A stretch of 64,000 nt of DNA from contig NZ_JAWLJU010000002.1 of NCBI RefSeq assembly GCF_037120705.1, positions 1-64,000 on the forward strand, given 5' to 3'. Under the pieces are notes generated by a model. It did no database searches. It was not told the DNA's origin and was given only the letters and a program-made list of their open reading frames with translations. The stretch's first letter is position 1, and each line of letters begins with the position of its first letter. The DNA is from Pseudoalteromonas sp. UG3-2 (lineage in GTDB: Bacteria; Pseudomonadota; Gammaproteobacteria; Enterobacterales; Alteromonadaceae). A program made the position numbers and the translations under genes. Positions 27,538 to 35,429 of this stretch are shown piece by piece.

Positions 27538-27651
27538 CCTCAAGTCAGCAGCCAATTTTAACGTTACCAGCATGTAAGGGCCGTCCATGGCCCTGACATG
27601 CTTTTCCGCGCTTCCCTGCGCGAAATAAGTTAATTGGCTGCTGACTTGAGG
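27538..27651. repeat. 114-base inverted-repeat element with two inner hairpins
   Basis: The ends CCTCAAGTCAGCAGCCAATT and AATTGGCTGCTGACTTGAGG are perfect 20-base inverted repeats. Inside are GCATGT-A-AGGGCC-GTCCAT-GGCCCT-G-ACATGC (27570-27601) and CGCGC-TTCCCT-GCGCG (27607-27622). Folded, this is an outer stem with two inner hairpins. The GTCCAT loop also occurs in the hairpin at 27287-27302. No protein is encoded. Confidence 0.8.
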
Positions 27652-27720
27652 GTGTGATGAGGGAGGAGGGCGTCGCTGCTGGCTGTTGCTTTATTTCTGA
27701 TAGAGCTGAAAATGCTGTCC

Positions 27721-27800
27721 TTGTGACGGTTTTTAGCGCTAGCCCATGTGGCCGACTGACTTATCGATGTTTATCCGAAGCAAAGACGCTCAAGATCACT
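27721..27800 (+). repeat. Degenerate third copy of the GTGACGG repeat
   Basis: Begins TTGTGACGGTTTTTAGCGCT and continues CCCATGTGGCCGACTGACTT, paralleling the repeats at 27134 and 27271 but with many differences and no strong hairpin. From here to 27918 I see no gene. Confidence 0.4.
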
Positions 27801-27918
27801 AGCCATACCTCTCGCTTTAATCATTTTTTTTGTCTCGAATATCTATGGTCTCGCTTTCTCCAGCTGACTAATACTTGAGCACTGAGAGGCTTGATGGTAA
27901 ATTACTGTTATTATTGAG

Positions 27919-27998
27919 AATAAACTGCTTTGGTGTGAAACTATCCAGTATTTCATACATAGAGATATTTCTGCGTTCACGCCAATACACTGTTAGGC
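27919..27998 (+). other. Candidate degenerate integron attC site at the left edge of the cassette island
   Basis: The right end is GTTAGGC (27992-27998), an exact match to the integron core GTTRRRY. The preceding TTCACGCCAATACACTGTT can pair imperfectly with AACTGCTTTGGTGTGAA starting at 27923. The left core box is degenerate (ATAAAC instead of RYYYAAC). It would be the site left by a lost upstream cassette. Support comes mainly from the two better sites downstream. Confidence 0.45.
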
Positions 27999-28046
27999 AT
28001 TTAATGCTATTCCAATCCCGTGCAATTATGTTAATATCAGCTAAAC

Positions 28047-28061
28047 TAACCATTATGGTTA
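28047..28061. promoter_or_regulatory. Perfect palindrome, likely MqsA operator
   Basis: TAACCATTATGGTTA is a perfect 15-base palindrome ending 12 bases before the mqsR start. The known Escherichia coli MqsA operators are AACC-spacer-GGTT palindromes in front of mqsRA. The antitoxin here has the same helix-turn-helix (FGGGKNAFSKYE), so autoregulation at this site is a strong inference. Confidence 0.75.
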
Positions 28062-28073
28062 CATGGAGAGTGT

Positions 28074-28391
28074 GTGGCTGAATACGATTTAGGACAGGTA
28101 AAGGCAGCAGCTCAAAATCTAGATATTGAATATAGAGGGCGAAAAGTTAGTAGAGATATAGCTAACTTAGGATATGGCATACAAGATGTTTCTGCATGTA
28201 TATGTCAACTCAGTTCAAGTGACTTTCGTAAAACTCATTCTTATGAAAGTCAACCACCAGATGATGAGTATATTTGCCGCTATAAGAAAGATCCTGAGGA
28301 AGATGAATATGACGAATTATACGTTAAGTTCTGTCTTCTCGAAGGTTATTTAGTTATTGATTTAGCTTCTTTCCATTTACCTCAGTATTAG
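28074..28391 (+). CDS. mqsR: MqsR-family type II toxin (mRNA interferase)
   Basis: The 105-residue protein matches MqsR in length and pattern: a helical start (DLGQVKAAAQNL), RDIANLGYGIQDVSACICQL, SSSDFRKTHSY, and the last strands DELYVKFCLLEGYLVIDLASF. MqsR is a RelE-fold ribonuclease that cleaves mRNA, mostly at GCU or GCC in the studied homologue. The GTG start is preceded by GGAGAG. An extended acidic loop (PPDDEYICRYKKDPEEDEYDE) is longer than in E. coli MqsR. It is the first gene of a toxin-antitoxin-chaperone operon inside an AT-rich cassette. Confidence 0.85.
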   Translation: MAEYDLGQVKAAAQNLDIEYRGRKVSRDIANLGYGIQDVSACICQLSSSDFRKTHSYESQPPDDEYICRYKKDPEEDEYDELYVKFCLLEGYLVIDLASFHLPQY

Positions 28392-28407
28392 CTTGAGGAG
28401 AGTTGAT

Positions 28408-28941
28408 ATGACCAATTGCAAATTATGTAAATCTGAAAATATAGTTCAATTAGATGATGTGGAAACTATCACCTATAAAGGTACGGATTTATCTGTATCA
28501 ATGGAGTATTCCATCTGTAATGATTGTGGAAGAGAATTTGTGTCGAAACAACAAATTTTGAACAATGATTATCGAGTTAGGGATGCTAAAAAAAGTGTAG
28601 ATGGTCTTTTGACCTCTTCAGAAATTTATCATGCAAGAACTTCATTAGGATTAACTCAAGAACAAGCTTCTCTTGTTTTTGGTGGTGGGAAAAATGCTTT
28701 CTCAAAATATGAAAGAGCTGAAGTTTCACAAAGCGCAGCCATGGATAAGTTAATCCGTGTTTGCTTAAAGCATCAATCTGTTTTAAACGAACTATTAGAA
28801 GAAGCTGGAATTAAAACGACTTCAATTCAATTAAGCTATGAAAATAATGTAATTCCTTATCCAAAACATAAGGCTGCTAATCAACCTATGTTTAGAACGG
28901 TAAAATCTGTAGAAGTATCAAAGGACGTCTCTTATGGATAA
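28408..28941 (+). CDS. mqsA: MqsA-family antitoxin with long C-terminal extension
   Basis: The start at 28408 (GAGGAG upstream) gives 177 residues. The N-terminal zinc domain has C4/C7 and C37/C40; the C-terminal helix-turn-helix has GLTQEQASLVFGGGKNAFSKYE, nearly as in E. coli MqsA (131 residues). About 45 extra residues follow (from roughly residue 132), with NVIPYPKHK and PMFRTVKSV. In known toxin-antitoxin-chaperone systems such a tail is the chaperone-addiction sequence that makes the antitoxin depend on a SecB-like chaperone. It should neutralise MqsR and repress its own promoter. It overlaps the next gene by eight bases. Confidence 0.88.
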   Translation: MTNCKLCKSENIVQLDDVETITYKGTDLSVSMEYSICNDCGREFVSKQQILNNDYRVRDAKKSVDGLLTSSEIYHARTSLGLTQEQASLVFGGGKNAFSKYERAEVSQSAAMDKLIRVCLKHQSVLNELLEEAGIKTTSIQLSYENNVIPYPKHKAANQPMFRTVKSVEVSKDVSYG

Positions 28942-29389
28942 AGAATTAATTAGTCAGGCAATTAAATCACTTGAATTAATTGATATACATTTGTATTCCA
29001 CTTCTATTACTCGCTTTGAAGAGATCAGCGCTGATAGTTACCCTGATGAAATGGCTCAACAAAACAAAATATCCATTAAAGCTGAGTTTCTCGAAAAAGC
29101 TGATGAATCAGATGATTCAAAATTAATCCACGCCAAGGTTGAGTTTGGTTTAAGGTTCATTGAAGAAGAGGAAGGAAGTGAAATTAAAACTCTTGCCGAA
29201 ATAGAGGCGTGTTTTATTGCGAAATACCATCAATTAGCCGACATATCAGAAGAAGCAATTAGTGAGTTTATGCAATTTAATGTAGTTCATAATGTATGGC
29301 CATTTTGGCGTGAACATGCATTCAGATCTGCAGCACAAGCGAAGCTACCAACCCCAATGATCTCTCTATTTAAACCGGCATCTGAATAA
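28934..29389 (+). CDS. SecB-like chaperone of a toxin-antitoxin-chaperone system
   Basis: The 151-residue acidic protein has the SecB fold pattern: strands around IHLYSTSITRFEEI, KISIKAEFLEKAD and AKVEFGLRFIEEEEG, then IEACFIAKYHQL and a C-terminal helical part (FNVVHNVWPFWREHAFRSA, then LPTPMISLFKP) that corresponds to the SecB segment with PxAR and PxLNLxP. The start ATG overlaps the antitoxin stop (ATGGATAA), so translation is coupled. It is not the housekeeping SecB, which is normally next to gpsA or grxC. It probably protects and folds the antitoxin. Confidence 0.8.
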   Translation: MDKELISQAIKSLELIDIHLYSTSITRFEEISADSYPDEMAQQNKISIKAEFLEKADESDDSKLIHAKVEFGLRFIEEEEGSEIKTLAEIEACFIAKYHQLADISEEAISEFMQFNVVHNVWPFWREHAFRSAAQAKLPTPMISLFKPASE

Positions 29390-29391
29390 AT

Positions 29392-29493
29392 GCCTAACAA
29401 GTTGCTAAATAAGGAAAATTACTACGGTCACGCTTTTTGCAAAAACACGCAAAAATAGCACCCTTGTAATTTCCTATTAGCAAAGCGTTAGAA
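29392..29493 (+). other. Integron attC recombination site
   Basis: The left core GCCTAAC (29392-29398) and right core GTTAGAA (29487-29493) bracket an imperfect inverted repeat. TTGCTAAATAAGGAAAATTAC on the left pairs with GTAATTTCCTATTAGCAA on the right once three A residues are left unpaired. Unpaired extrahelical bases are the hallmark of attC sites recognised as folded single strands. The site starts 3 bases after the chaperone stop and ends 16 bases before the next start, as expected in a cassette array. Confidence 0.82.
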
Positions 29494-29509
29494 TCCAAAA
29501 GGAAGTTAC

Positions 29510-30571
29510 ATGGCAACCCCAAAAGTATTCGTTAGCTCTACCTGTTTCGATCTGGGTGAAATACGAGAGCAACTAAGACGCTTTATTCAATCATTCGGAT
29601 TTGAAGCTGTACTCAGTGAGAATGGAGATGTGTTCTATCACCCGGAATTACATACTCATGAATCATGTATACACGAGATATCGAATTGTCAGCTTTTTAT
29701 TCTAGTAATTGGAGGGCGATTTGGGGGCGAGTACGTTGCGGATAGAAAAAAATCCATTACTAATGCTGAGTACTTGGCAGCAAGGGAAAGTGGAATTCCG
29801 GTTTTTACATATGTAAGAAAAGGTGTTCTTTCAAATCATCATATTTATCAACAAAATAAGAAAAAAGAATTTGCTTCTGACATTGAGTATCCTGCTATCG
29901 AGAAACAAGAGTATGCCTTGAATATTTTCTCTTTTATAGATGACGTTCGAAGGTCACCAACCAACAATGCCTTTGAGGGTTTTGAAAGTTTTTCAGAAAT
30001 AGAAAGCCATTTGAGGAAGCAATGGGCGGGTATGTTCTTTGATTTGCTGAAGTCGAGAGAAGTGAAATCACAAATTGACGCGACAAATCATCTAATTGAA
30101 GGGCTGAGTTCTTCTGGCAAAAAGCTAGAAAACTTAGTTAAAAGCCTCTATCTATCTTCAAATGAACCCGAGGCACAAAAAGAAATTGATTCAATTGACA
30201 CGTACAGTGACGTATTGAAGTTTTTCGACAGGTCGATTAGACCTCACTGGACTTTAAAAGAACCATATCCGTTAGACACGACCAAAATGGATGTGGAGAG
30301 AATGGCCGCAGTCCCAGTTGAAGATCACACCTGGTATTCGTACCTTGTCGCATTAGGATTGTTTGAATATGACTTTTTTCCTGACGATGCAGACGAGAAA
30401 GAGGCTTTAAGTTTCTGCGCTGGGACTCATAGCCATCGAACATTTTCTCAATCGCTAGAAAACAAGGAGCTACAAAATCTATTTGAGAGCGGTATAAAAA
30501 AATCTACACAGGAACAAAGGTTGTCTGCTTTAAAAGAAATAGATGAAAAGTATGGGGAAATTGAATTCTAA
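29510..30571 (+). CDS. DUF4062 domain protein, putative defence gene
   Basis: The 353-residue protein begins with the DUF4062 pattern (KVFVSSTCFDLGEIREQL, then ILVIGGRFGGEY and SITNAEYLAARESGIPVFTYV), a TIR/STIR-like alpha/beta domain of about 110 residues. In other bacteria this domain is often fused to STAND ATPases or other defence effectors. The remaining part (about 115-353) is largely helical and I do not recognise it; no nucleotide-binding loop is visible. It sits alone between two attC sites with a ribosome site AAAAGGAAG, so it is a single-gene cassette. Defence is inferred from context. Confidence 0.75.
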   Translation: MATPKVFVSSTCFDLGEIREQLRRFIQSFGFEAVLSENGDVFYHPELHTHESCIHEISNCQLFILVIGGRFGGEYVADRKKSITNAEYLAARESGIPVFTYVRKGVLSNHHIYQQNKKKEFASDIEYPAIEKQEYALNIFSFIDDVRRSPTNNAFEGFESFSEIESHLRKQWAGMFFDLLKSREVKSQIDATNHLIEGLSSSGKKLENLVKSLYLSSNEPEAQKEIDSIDTYSDVLKFFDRSIRPHWTLKEPYPLDTTKMDVERMAAVPVEDHTWYSYLVALGLFEYDFFPDDADEKEALSFCAGTHSHRTFSQSLENKELQNLFESGIKKSTQEQRLSALKEIDEKYGEIEF

Positions 30572-30645
30572 CAAGCGGCTTAAATTCGCTCCGTTTCACT
30601 CCGCCGGACGCTCACTACGTTCGCGCCGTTTAGCCGAGCGGTATA
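30566..30645 (+). other. Integron attC site with damaged right core
   Basis: The left box TTCTAAC (30566-30572) includes the stop codon of the DUF4062 gene. AAGCGGCTTAAA on the left pairs with TTTAGCCGAGC on the right. The expected GTTRRRY after CCGAGC is replaced by GGTATAA, so the last cassette seems to be locked in place. Layout and length fit a short attC. Confidence 0.65.
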
Positions 30646-30756
30646 AATTCCATGGTCAATTTAAGCACATTGCTCCTTGCCTACCTTATTTAAGCCATAA
30701 TTATTTGCTCTGAGTAACTTCAGCCGCACTCTTTTCTTAAAAACAGACATACTTCT

Positions 30757-30813
30757 ATAAACAACTGTATGTCTGATAAACAACTGTATGTCTGATAAAC
30801 AACTGTATGTCTG
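30757..30813 (+). repeat. Three perfect 19-base tandem repeats
   Basis: ATAAACAACTGTATGTCTG occurs three times without spacing. An inverted CAGACATAC at 30744-30752 can pair with GTATGTCTG in any unit. It lies just beyond the 3' end of the sulfotransferase gene. The bases from 30646 to 30756 hold nothing recognisable. Confidence 0.9.
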
Positions 30814-30847
30814 TTGGTTTGAGGTTACAGTTTCACTTTTCCTTTAA

Positions 30848-32368
30848 TTATCCACCACAATGCCACTGGGCTTGATAGTTGCGCCAGTAACCGATGGATT
30901 TGCTATTGAGCGGTTGGCGAATTTGCAGCTTGCTGGCGGTGGCGCAGGCATGGGGCGTGTTGTAAAACTCCAAGCTGTTTTCTTGCCATGGCAGGTCACA
31001 AAAATCGTATAGGGCTTTCACTTCGGGGGCTTTGCGGCTCACCAGTTGTTCGTAGTGCTGTAATTTGACCTGTGCTGGGTATTTGTTGGCAAAGTGGGGG
31101 GCGAGCATGGCGTAGTCGTCGTAAAAGGCTTTGATATTGTCCAGTGAGAACGCGTAATGATGAAATGGGCTTTGCACTTGGTACGCTTGGCGGTAGTTGG
31201 CGATACAGCAGTCTTCTTTACCACGCAGCATTAAGATGATTTTGGCGCTCGGGAAGCAGGCTAAAATAAAGTCGATGTAGTAAAAGTTAAATGGCTGTTT
31301 ATCGCAGCCTCGCGCATGCTGCCCTTTAAGTGATTGATATCTTTGAGCGTAACGCTCATAAAGGCCGTTGAGCGGCGCTTTTGCGGCGGCGGCCATAATA
31401 CCTGGGCTTAGCACGGCTGGGTCTTGATTGCCGGCAATATGCTTGACGGCCAATGGCAAGTCATTGAGTTCTCCAAGCGAAGCCACCTCAGGGCTTTGTT
31501 GCAGTAGTTTATCCACCAAGGTGGTGCCAGAGCGCGGCATACCCATAACAAAAATCGGCGCTTGCTCCGAGTGTGCTAACTGGTTTAGCTCGGGCGCTTG
31601 AGTAATTAACGAGTGGCAAAAGGCTCGGTGCTTATCTGCCGCAAAGTGAATGTTGCTAGCGACGGCGTTTTTGCTTTGTTTGAAGCATTGAAAAGCCTGC
31701 TGGTACTGCTTTAACTTTTCATACTGTAATGCCATGGCATGGTACACAAGCTGTTGCTCGGTAGCCGGTCTTGGGGTGTCGAGTAGCGCTTGTAATTGCT
31801 CTATATGATCACCGGCTGCACTGGCGGGGCTTTGTTCGGCGAACATTAAATGCGCTTTAACATGATCGGGCGCCACGCTTAAAGCTTGCTGTAACAGGTG
31901 TTCGGCTTGTTCAGGTTGCGCCATAACGGTGTGACTAATGGCACCATTGAGCAAAATGTCTGGGTTGTTGTTAGCAAGTGCTGTGGCGCGAGTATAGAGC
32001 TCATGGGCCTGTGGGTAGTTGCCTAAGCGAGTATGTAAATTGCCTAAGGTATCGAGCACCACTGCATCATCAAGATCATTGTATTGCAGCTGCTCTAGGG
32101 TTTGCTGGCACTCATCCAGCGCGCCAAGCTGATAGTAACATTTGGCCAGCTCTGTAAGGTATAAAGGCAGAGGTGCCAAGGCGGCGGCTTTTTGCAGTAT
32201 TTGCCGTGCTTTTGCCAGATCACCAGCTGTTTTATTAATTTCAGCCAGCAAATACCAACTGTGGTGATCGTCGCCATTGCGCTGCAAGTTTTCCACCACA
32301 AGCTGATGAGCTTGGCTTATCTGCTGCTTTTGTAACAGCTGCTGTACGTGTTGTGTGTATGAATTCAT
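30848..32368 (-). CDS. TPR-containing sulfotransferase family protein
   Basis: The 506-residue protein has about six tetratricopeptide repeats (residues 1-230, such as AHELYTRATALANNNPDILL) followed by a sulfotransferase domain. The PAPS 5'-phosphosulfate loop reads GMPRSGTTLVDKLLQ (about residue 275) and the later 3'-phosphate region lies near ILMLRGKEDCCIANYRQ. Such TPR-sulfotransferases are common in marine Alteromonadales and usually adjacent to a TonB receptor, as here (34 bases downstream of it, same strand). The acceptor substrate is unknown. Confidence 0.85.
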   Translation of the reverse strand: MNSYTQHVQQLLQKQQISQAHQLVVENLQRNGDDHHSWYLLAEINKTAGDLAKARQILQKAAALAPLPLYLTELAKCYYQLGALDECQQTLEQLQYNDLDDAVVLDTLGNLHTRLGNYPQAHELYTRATALANNNPDILLNGAISHTVMAQPEQAEHLLQQALSVAPDHVKAHLMFAEQSPASAAGDHIEQLQALLDTPRPATEQQLVYHAMALQYEKLKQYQQAFQCFKQSKNAVASNIHFAADKHRAFCHSLITQAPELNQLAHSEQAPIFVMGMPRSGTTLVDKLLQQSPEVASLGELNDLPLAVKHIAGNQDPAVLSPGIMAAAAKAPLNGLYERYAQRYQSLKGQHARGCDKQPFNFYYIDFILACFPSAKIILMLRGKEDCCIANYRQAYQVQSPFHHYAFSLDNIKAFYDDYAMLAPHFANKYPAQVKLQHYEQLVSRKAPEVKALYDFCDLPWQENSLEFYNTPHACATASKLQIRQPLNSKSIGYWRNYQAQWHCGG

Positions 32369-32402
32369 AAAATAAAGGGCAGTTTACACTGCCCTGAGGA
32401 TA

Positions 32403-34868
32403 TCAAAGTTCAAAGTTGTAGGTAAACTTTACGCCCACAGTTCGTGGGGTGGTGATGTAATGACCGTATACGCGTTGCAGTTCTGGTAAGTTTCGGTTCT
32501 TATCTTCAAAGCGCGCCATTCCGGCCCACGACTTATCACGGCGGGTCGAAGTAAAGGCGTACTTATCAAATAAGTTATTAACATAGAAAGTGGCAGACCA
32601 CATATCGCCAGCGACTTTCGCAGATAGGTTACTGAGGGCATAGCCTGGTAAAATCTCGCCATCGGCTTTTAAGCCTACTTTGGTGTAAACATCACTTTGT
32701 GCCGTTAAACCATAGTTGATATTCAGTAGCTTATCGCCAAACACTTCGGTTTCATAACTCACTCCCATGGAGGCTTGGTGCTCTGGAGCGCCAGGGAGGC
32801 GGTCGCCATCGCTGCCATCATAGTAAGGCTGCATCAAGGCAATTTCAGCAGCGCTGTAGTCTTCTGCTTTAAAGACATCAAATAGCGCTGGCGCGTCTTC
32901 AGTTAGTTCCGCTTTGGCGTAAGAGTAAGTGGCGTAAAGGGTCCAGTTATCATTGATAATGGCACGTGTAGATAACTCAACCCCTTGTGAGCGCGCCGTA
33001 CCAGCATTGGCGGTAATGATCTCTTGGCCATTTACTGTGGTGGCTTGAATTTGCGCGTCCTGCCAATCGACGTTAAAAATAGCGGCATTGAAGTGCAACT
33101 TGTTTTTAAACCACGTTGATTTCAGGCCCAGCTCATAGTTGGTGGTGGTGTCTGGTTCATAAGCCAACTCATTGGGTAGTGCACAGACAATTTGTTGCTC
33201 AGGCAGTTGCTCCGGACAAGATTCAAGGCCGTTACTGCCACCAATACGGAACCCTTCGCTGACGGTAAAGTAGCTAACGATGCCATTGTCGAAGGTGTAG
33301 CTGGCATTAAACTTAAATAGGCTGCCATTGTCACTGGCTGACGTGGCCTCCAGTGGTACATCGTCAACCGATGAGTAAAGGATATCGCTCCAGACATCGT
33401 AAAGCGGGATAGCCGAGCCTGATTGCGACTCAATGTCGTACTCATAAAAACGCGCACCGAAGGTCACGTTAAACTGCTCTGTAAAGGCATAACCCACCTC
33501 ACCAAATAACGCTTTTTCAGTGGTTTCTGACTCGGAAAGGGCGATGTATTCTAGATCGGGCTCAATATTGGGAATATCACTGCCATAGTCGAAATTATCA
33601 AACCCAGGTGCGTATTCGCGGTCATCCGATTTGGTCTCGAATTTATTGTAGTAGCCACCCACAATCCAATTCCAAGGGCCTGAGTGAGTAGATACTAAGC
33701 GCAGCTCTTGGGTGAAGCTATCTTGATCGCTGGTGTCTTTGGTGTAGCCCACAAACGCTGGGAAGTTGGCGTACCCACTCCAAATATCATAAAGCAAATC
33801 AGTTTGGTCTCGTTGACCTACTTGGTCGTAGCTAGACCAACCCGAGGCAGAAACTAGCTCGGCAAAGTCCAAGTCGGCTTTCAGCTCTAGGCTTAACAAG
33901 GTATCTTCTTGCTCGTTTGGCTCTTCCACTCGGTAAGCCGATTCGTATTTGCCAATTTGATCATGCAATGGGTTTTGTTCACTGATGCTACCGTACTGGG
34001 TGATCGAGTTACCGCCATGCTCTTGCTTTTGATAAAAGTAGTTTAACGTCCCTTCAAACGCAGAAGTTGGGGCCCAGCGCAGTGATATTCTTGCTGTGGT
34101 GATGTCTTCATCGTTGGCGTCTTTCACCTGTTTTAAATTGCTCGATACTTGCTCCGAGTCGCTCCAATCGGGATCGGGTAAAGACACGCCAGGTTCGCGC
34201 ACCACATAGTTATAATCTAAGTATCCAGGGTTGCTGTAATGATTAATGCTGGCGCGTACGGCCAATTCATCTTGGATCAACGGAGTGTTAAACACCAATC
34301 CAGCCTCACCGCCAGTGCCATCGCTTTCTGAAAGAGTAAATACGTCACCGGTAATTTGCCCTTCAGTAATATCAAGTACTGGCTGCTTTAACATGTAGCG
34401 GATAGCACCGCCAAGTGTACCGGCACCGTACAGCGTGCCTTGTGGGCCAATAAGTACTTCAACGCGCTGAATGTCGGTTAAGCGTAAATTGATGTTAAGA
34501 GGGATCTCACCGAGGTAAGTCGCAACCGTGCCACTATCTGAGGCGCGCTCTGAGGAGTTGGTGTTAAGACCGCGCACAATAATGGGCGAACCTTCACGGC
34601 CGCCTTGATCGGTAATAGTAAGACCTGGCACCCAGCGTGCAACGTCTTCGAGCTGAGCAATGTTCTGATCTTTCATGACATCGGCGTCCATAGCGGTAAT
34701 GTTCAATGGCGCCTCTTGCGCCGAGCCGCTTCGACGGGTCGCGGTTACTTCAATCACTTCAATTGATTTTTCTGCCTTTGGCGCCGACTCGGCATAGGCA
34801 CTGATTGGACTGATTAAAAACGTGCTGGCGATAGCGCTTGCCAACAGACTAGGTTTAAATCGAGACAT
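32403..34868 (-). CDS. TonB-dependent receptor
   Basis: From the ATG at 34868 (GGGA upstream) the protein is 821 residues. A signal peptide ends near SAYAES. Next come a TonB-box-like IEVIEVTATRR, a plug domain (LEDVARWVPGLTI, PIIVRGLN, RVEVLIGPQGTLYGAGTLGGAI) and a 22-strand-type barrel ending in KFTYNFEL with terminal aromatic signal. No sugar or siderophore genes are adjacent, so the ligand is unknown; it forms a probable operon with the sulfotransferase. In related species such receptors belong to catabolic or vitamin uptake families. Confidence 0.92.
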   Translation of the reverse strand: MSRFKPSLLASAIASTFLISPISAYAESAPKAEKSIEVIEVTATRRSGSAQEAPLNITAMDADVMKDQNIAQLEDVARWVPGLTITDQGGREGSPIIVRGLNTNSSERASDSGTVATYLGEIPLNINLRLTDIQRVEVLIGPQGTLYGAGTLGGAIRYMLKQPVLDITEGQITGDVFTLSESDGTGGEAGLVFNTPLIQDELAVRASINHYSNPGYLDYNYVVREPGVSLPDPDWSDSEQVSSNLKQVKDANDEDITTARISLRWAPTSAFEGTLNYFYQKQEHGGNSITQYGSISEQNPLHDQIGKYESAYRVEEPNEQEDTLLSLELKADLDFAELVSASGWSSYDQVGQRDQTDLLYDIWSGYANFPAFVGYTKDTSDQDSFTQELRLVSTHSGPWNWIVGGYYNKFETKSDDREYAPGFDNFDYGSDIPNIEPDLEYIALSESETTEKALFGEVGYAFTEQFNVTFGARFYEYDIESQSGSAIPLYDVWSDILYSSVDDVPLEATSASDNGSLFKFNASYTFDNGIVSYFTVSEGFRIGGSNGLESCPEQLPEQQIVCALPNELAYEPDTTTNYELGLKSTWFKNKLHFNAAIFNVDWQDAQIQATTVNGQEIITANAGTARSQGVELSTRAIINDNWTLYATYSYAKAELTEDAPALFDVFKAEDYSAAEIALMQPYYDGSDGDRLPGAPEHQASMGVSYETEVFGDKLLNINYGLTAQSDVYTKVGLKADGEILPGYALSNLSAKVAGDMWSATFYVNNLFDKYAFTSTRRDKSWAGMARFEDKNRNLPELQRVYGHYITTPRTVGVKFTYNFEL

Positions 34869-35400
34869 TATTATTATTCCCATTTTGATGATAAAGCAAA
34901 GCTAGAGTAGTAATACAAAAGCATGTTAGGAATTGATTAACAAGAGGTTGAAATCGGGACGGAAATGTTTATGCGGCTAATGCGTTTAACTATCCGGTTA
35001 AAACCCAAAGTAAGTGAATGCTCTTGCAAAAAAAAATTATAAAAAAGTGTTGGTTATTTAAAAGTCTTGGGGATTTTGTACTCTATTGCATAAAAAATTC
35101 ACTTTGAGGTGTGTGAATAAACATCGTTTTGCTGTTTTAAACAGCTGGATTGTTAAGTTTGTTAATTTCATAACTGGGTCTCACCGTGATCACTACGCTG
35201 GTCATAGAAAAGCAAAAAGTATGCTTTTGCTAGTTTTGTTTACAAATTCAAATTACCTGCTTATTAGTTGCAGTTAATTGCTCAAGTTAAGACCTAAAAA
35301 TGAGTACATAAAAAGGTAAATTGGCTAATGCGCTTATTTTTAAACCCGTTCCGCAGTTTGCTTTGTTGACTTTTTATGCGTAAAAAGAGCTTTATTATCT

Positions 35401-35429
35401 ATATATATTCACTAGAGGTGAATATATAT
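35401..35429. promoter_or_regulatory. Perfect AT-rich palindrome, possible operator
   Basis: ATATATATTCAC and GTGAATATATAT are perfect 12-base inverted repeats around TAGAG. The arrangement suits a dimeric repressor site or a hairpin. It has no partner gene that I can name. Confidence 0.45.

Noticed and set aside
30757..30813. CRISPR array
   Set aside because: The three 19-base units are directly adjacent with no spacers, and there are no cas genes in the window.
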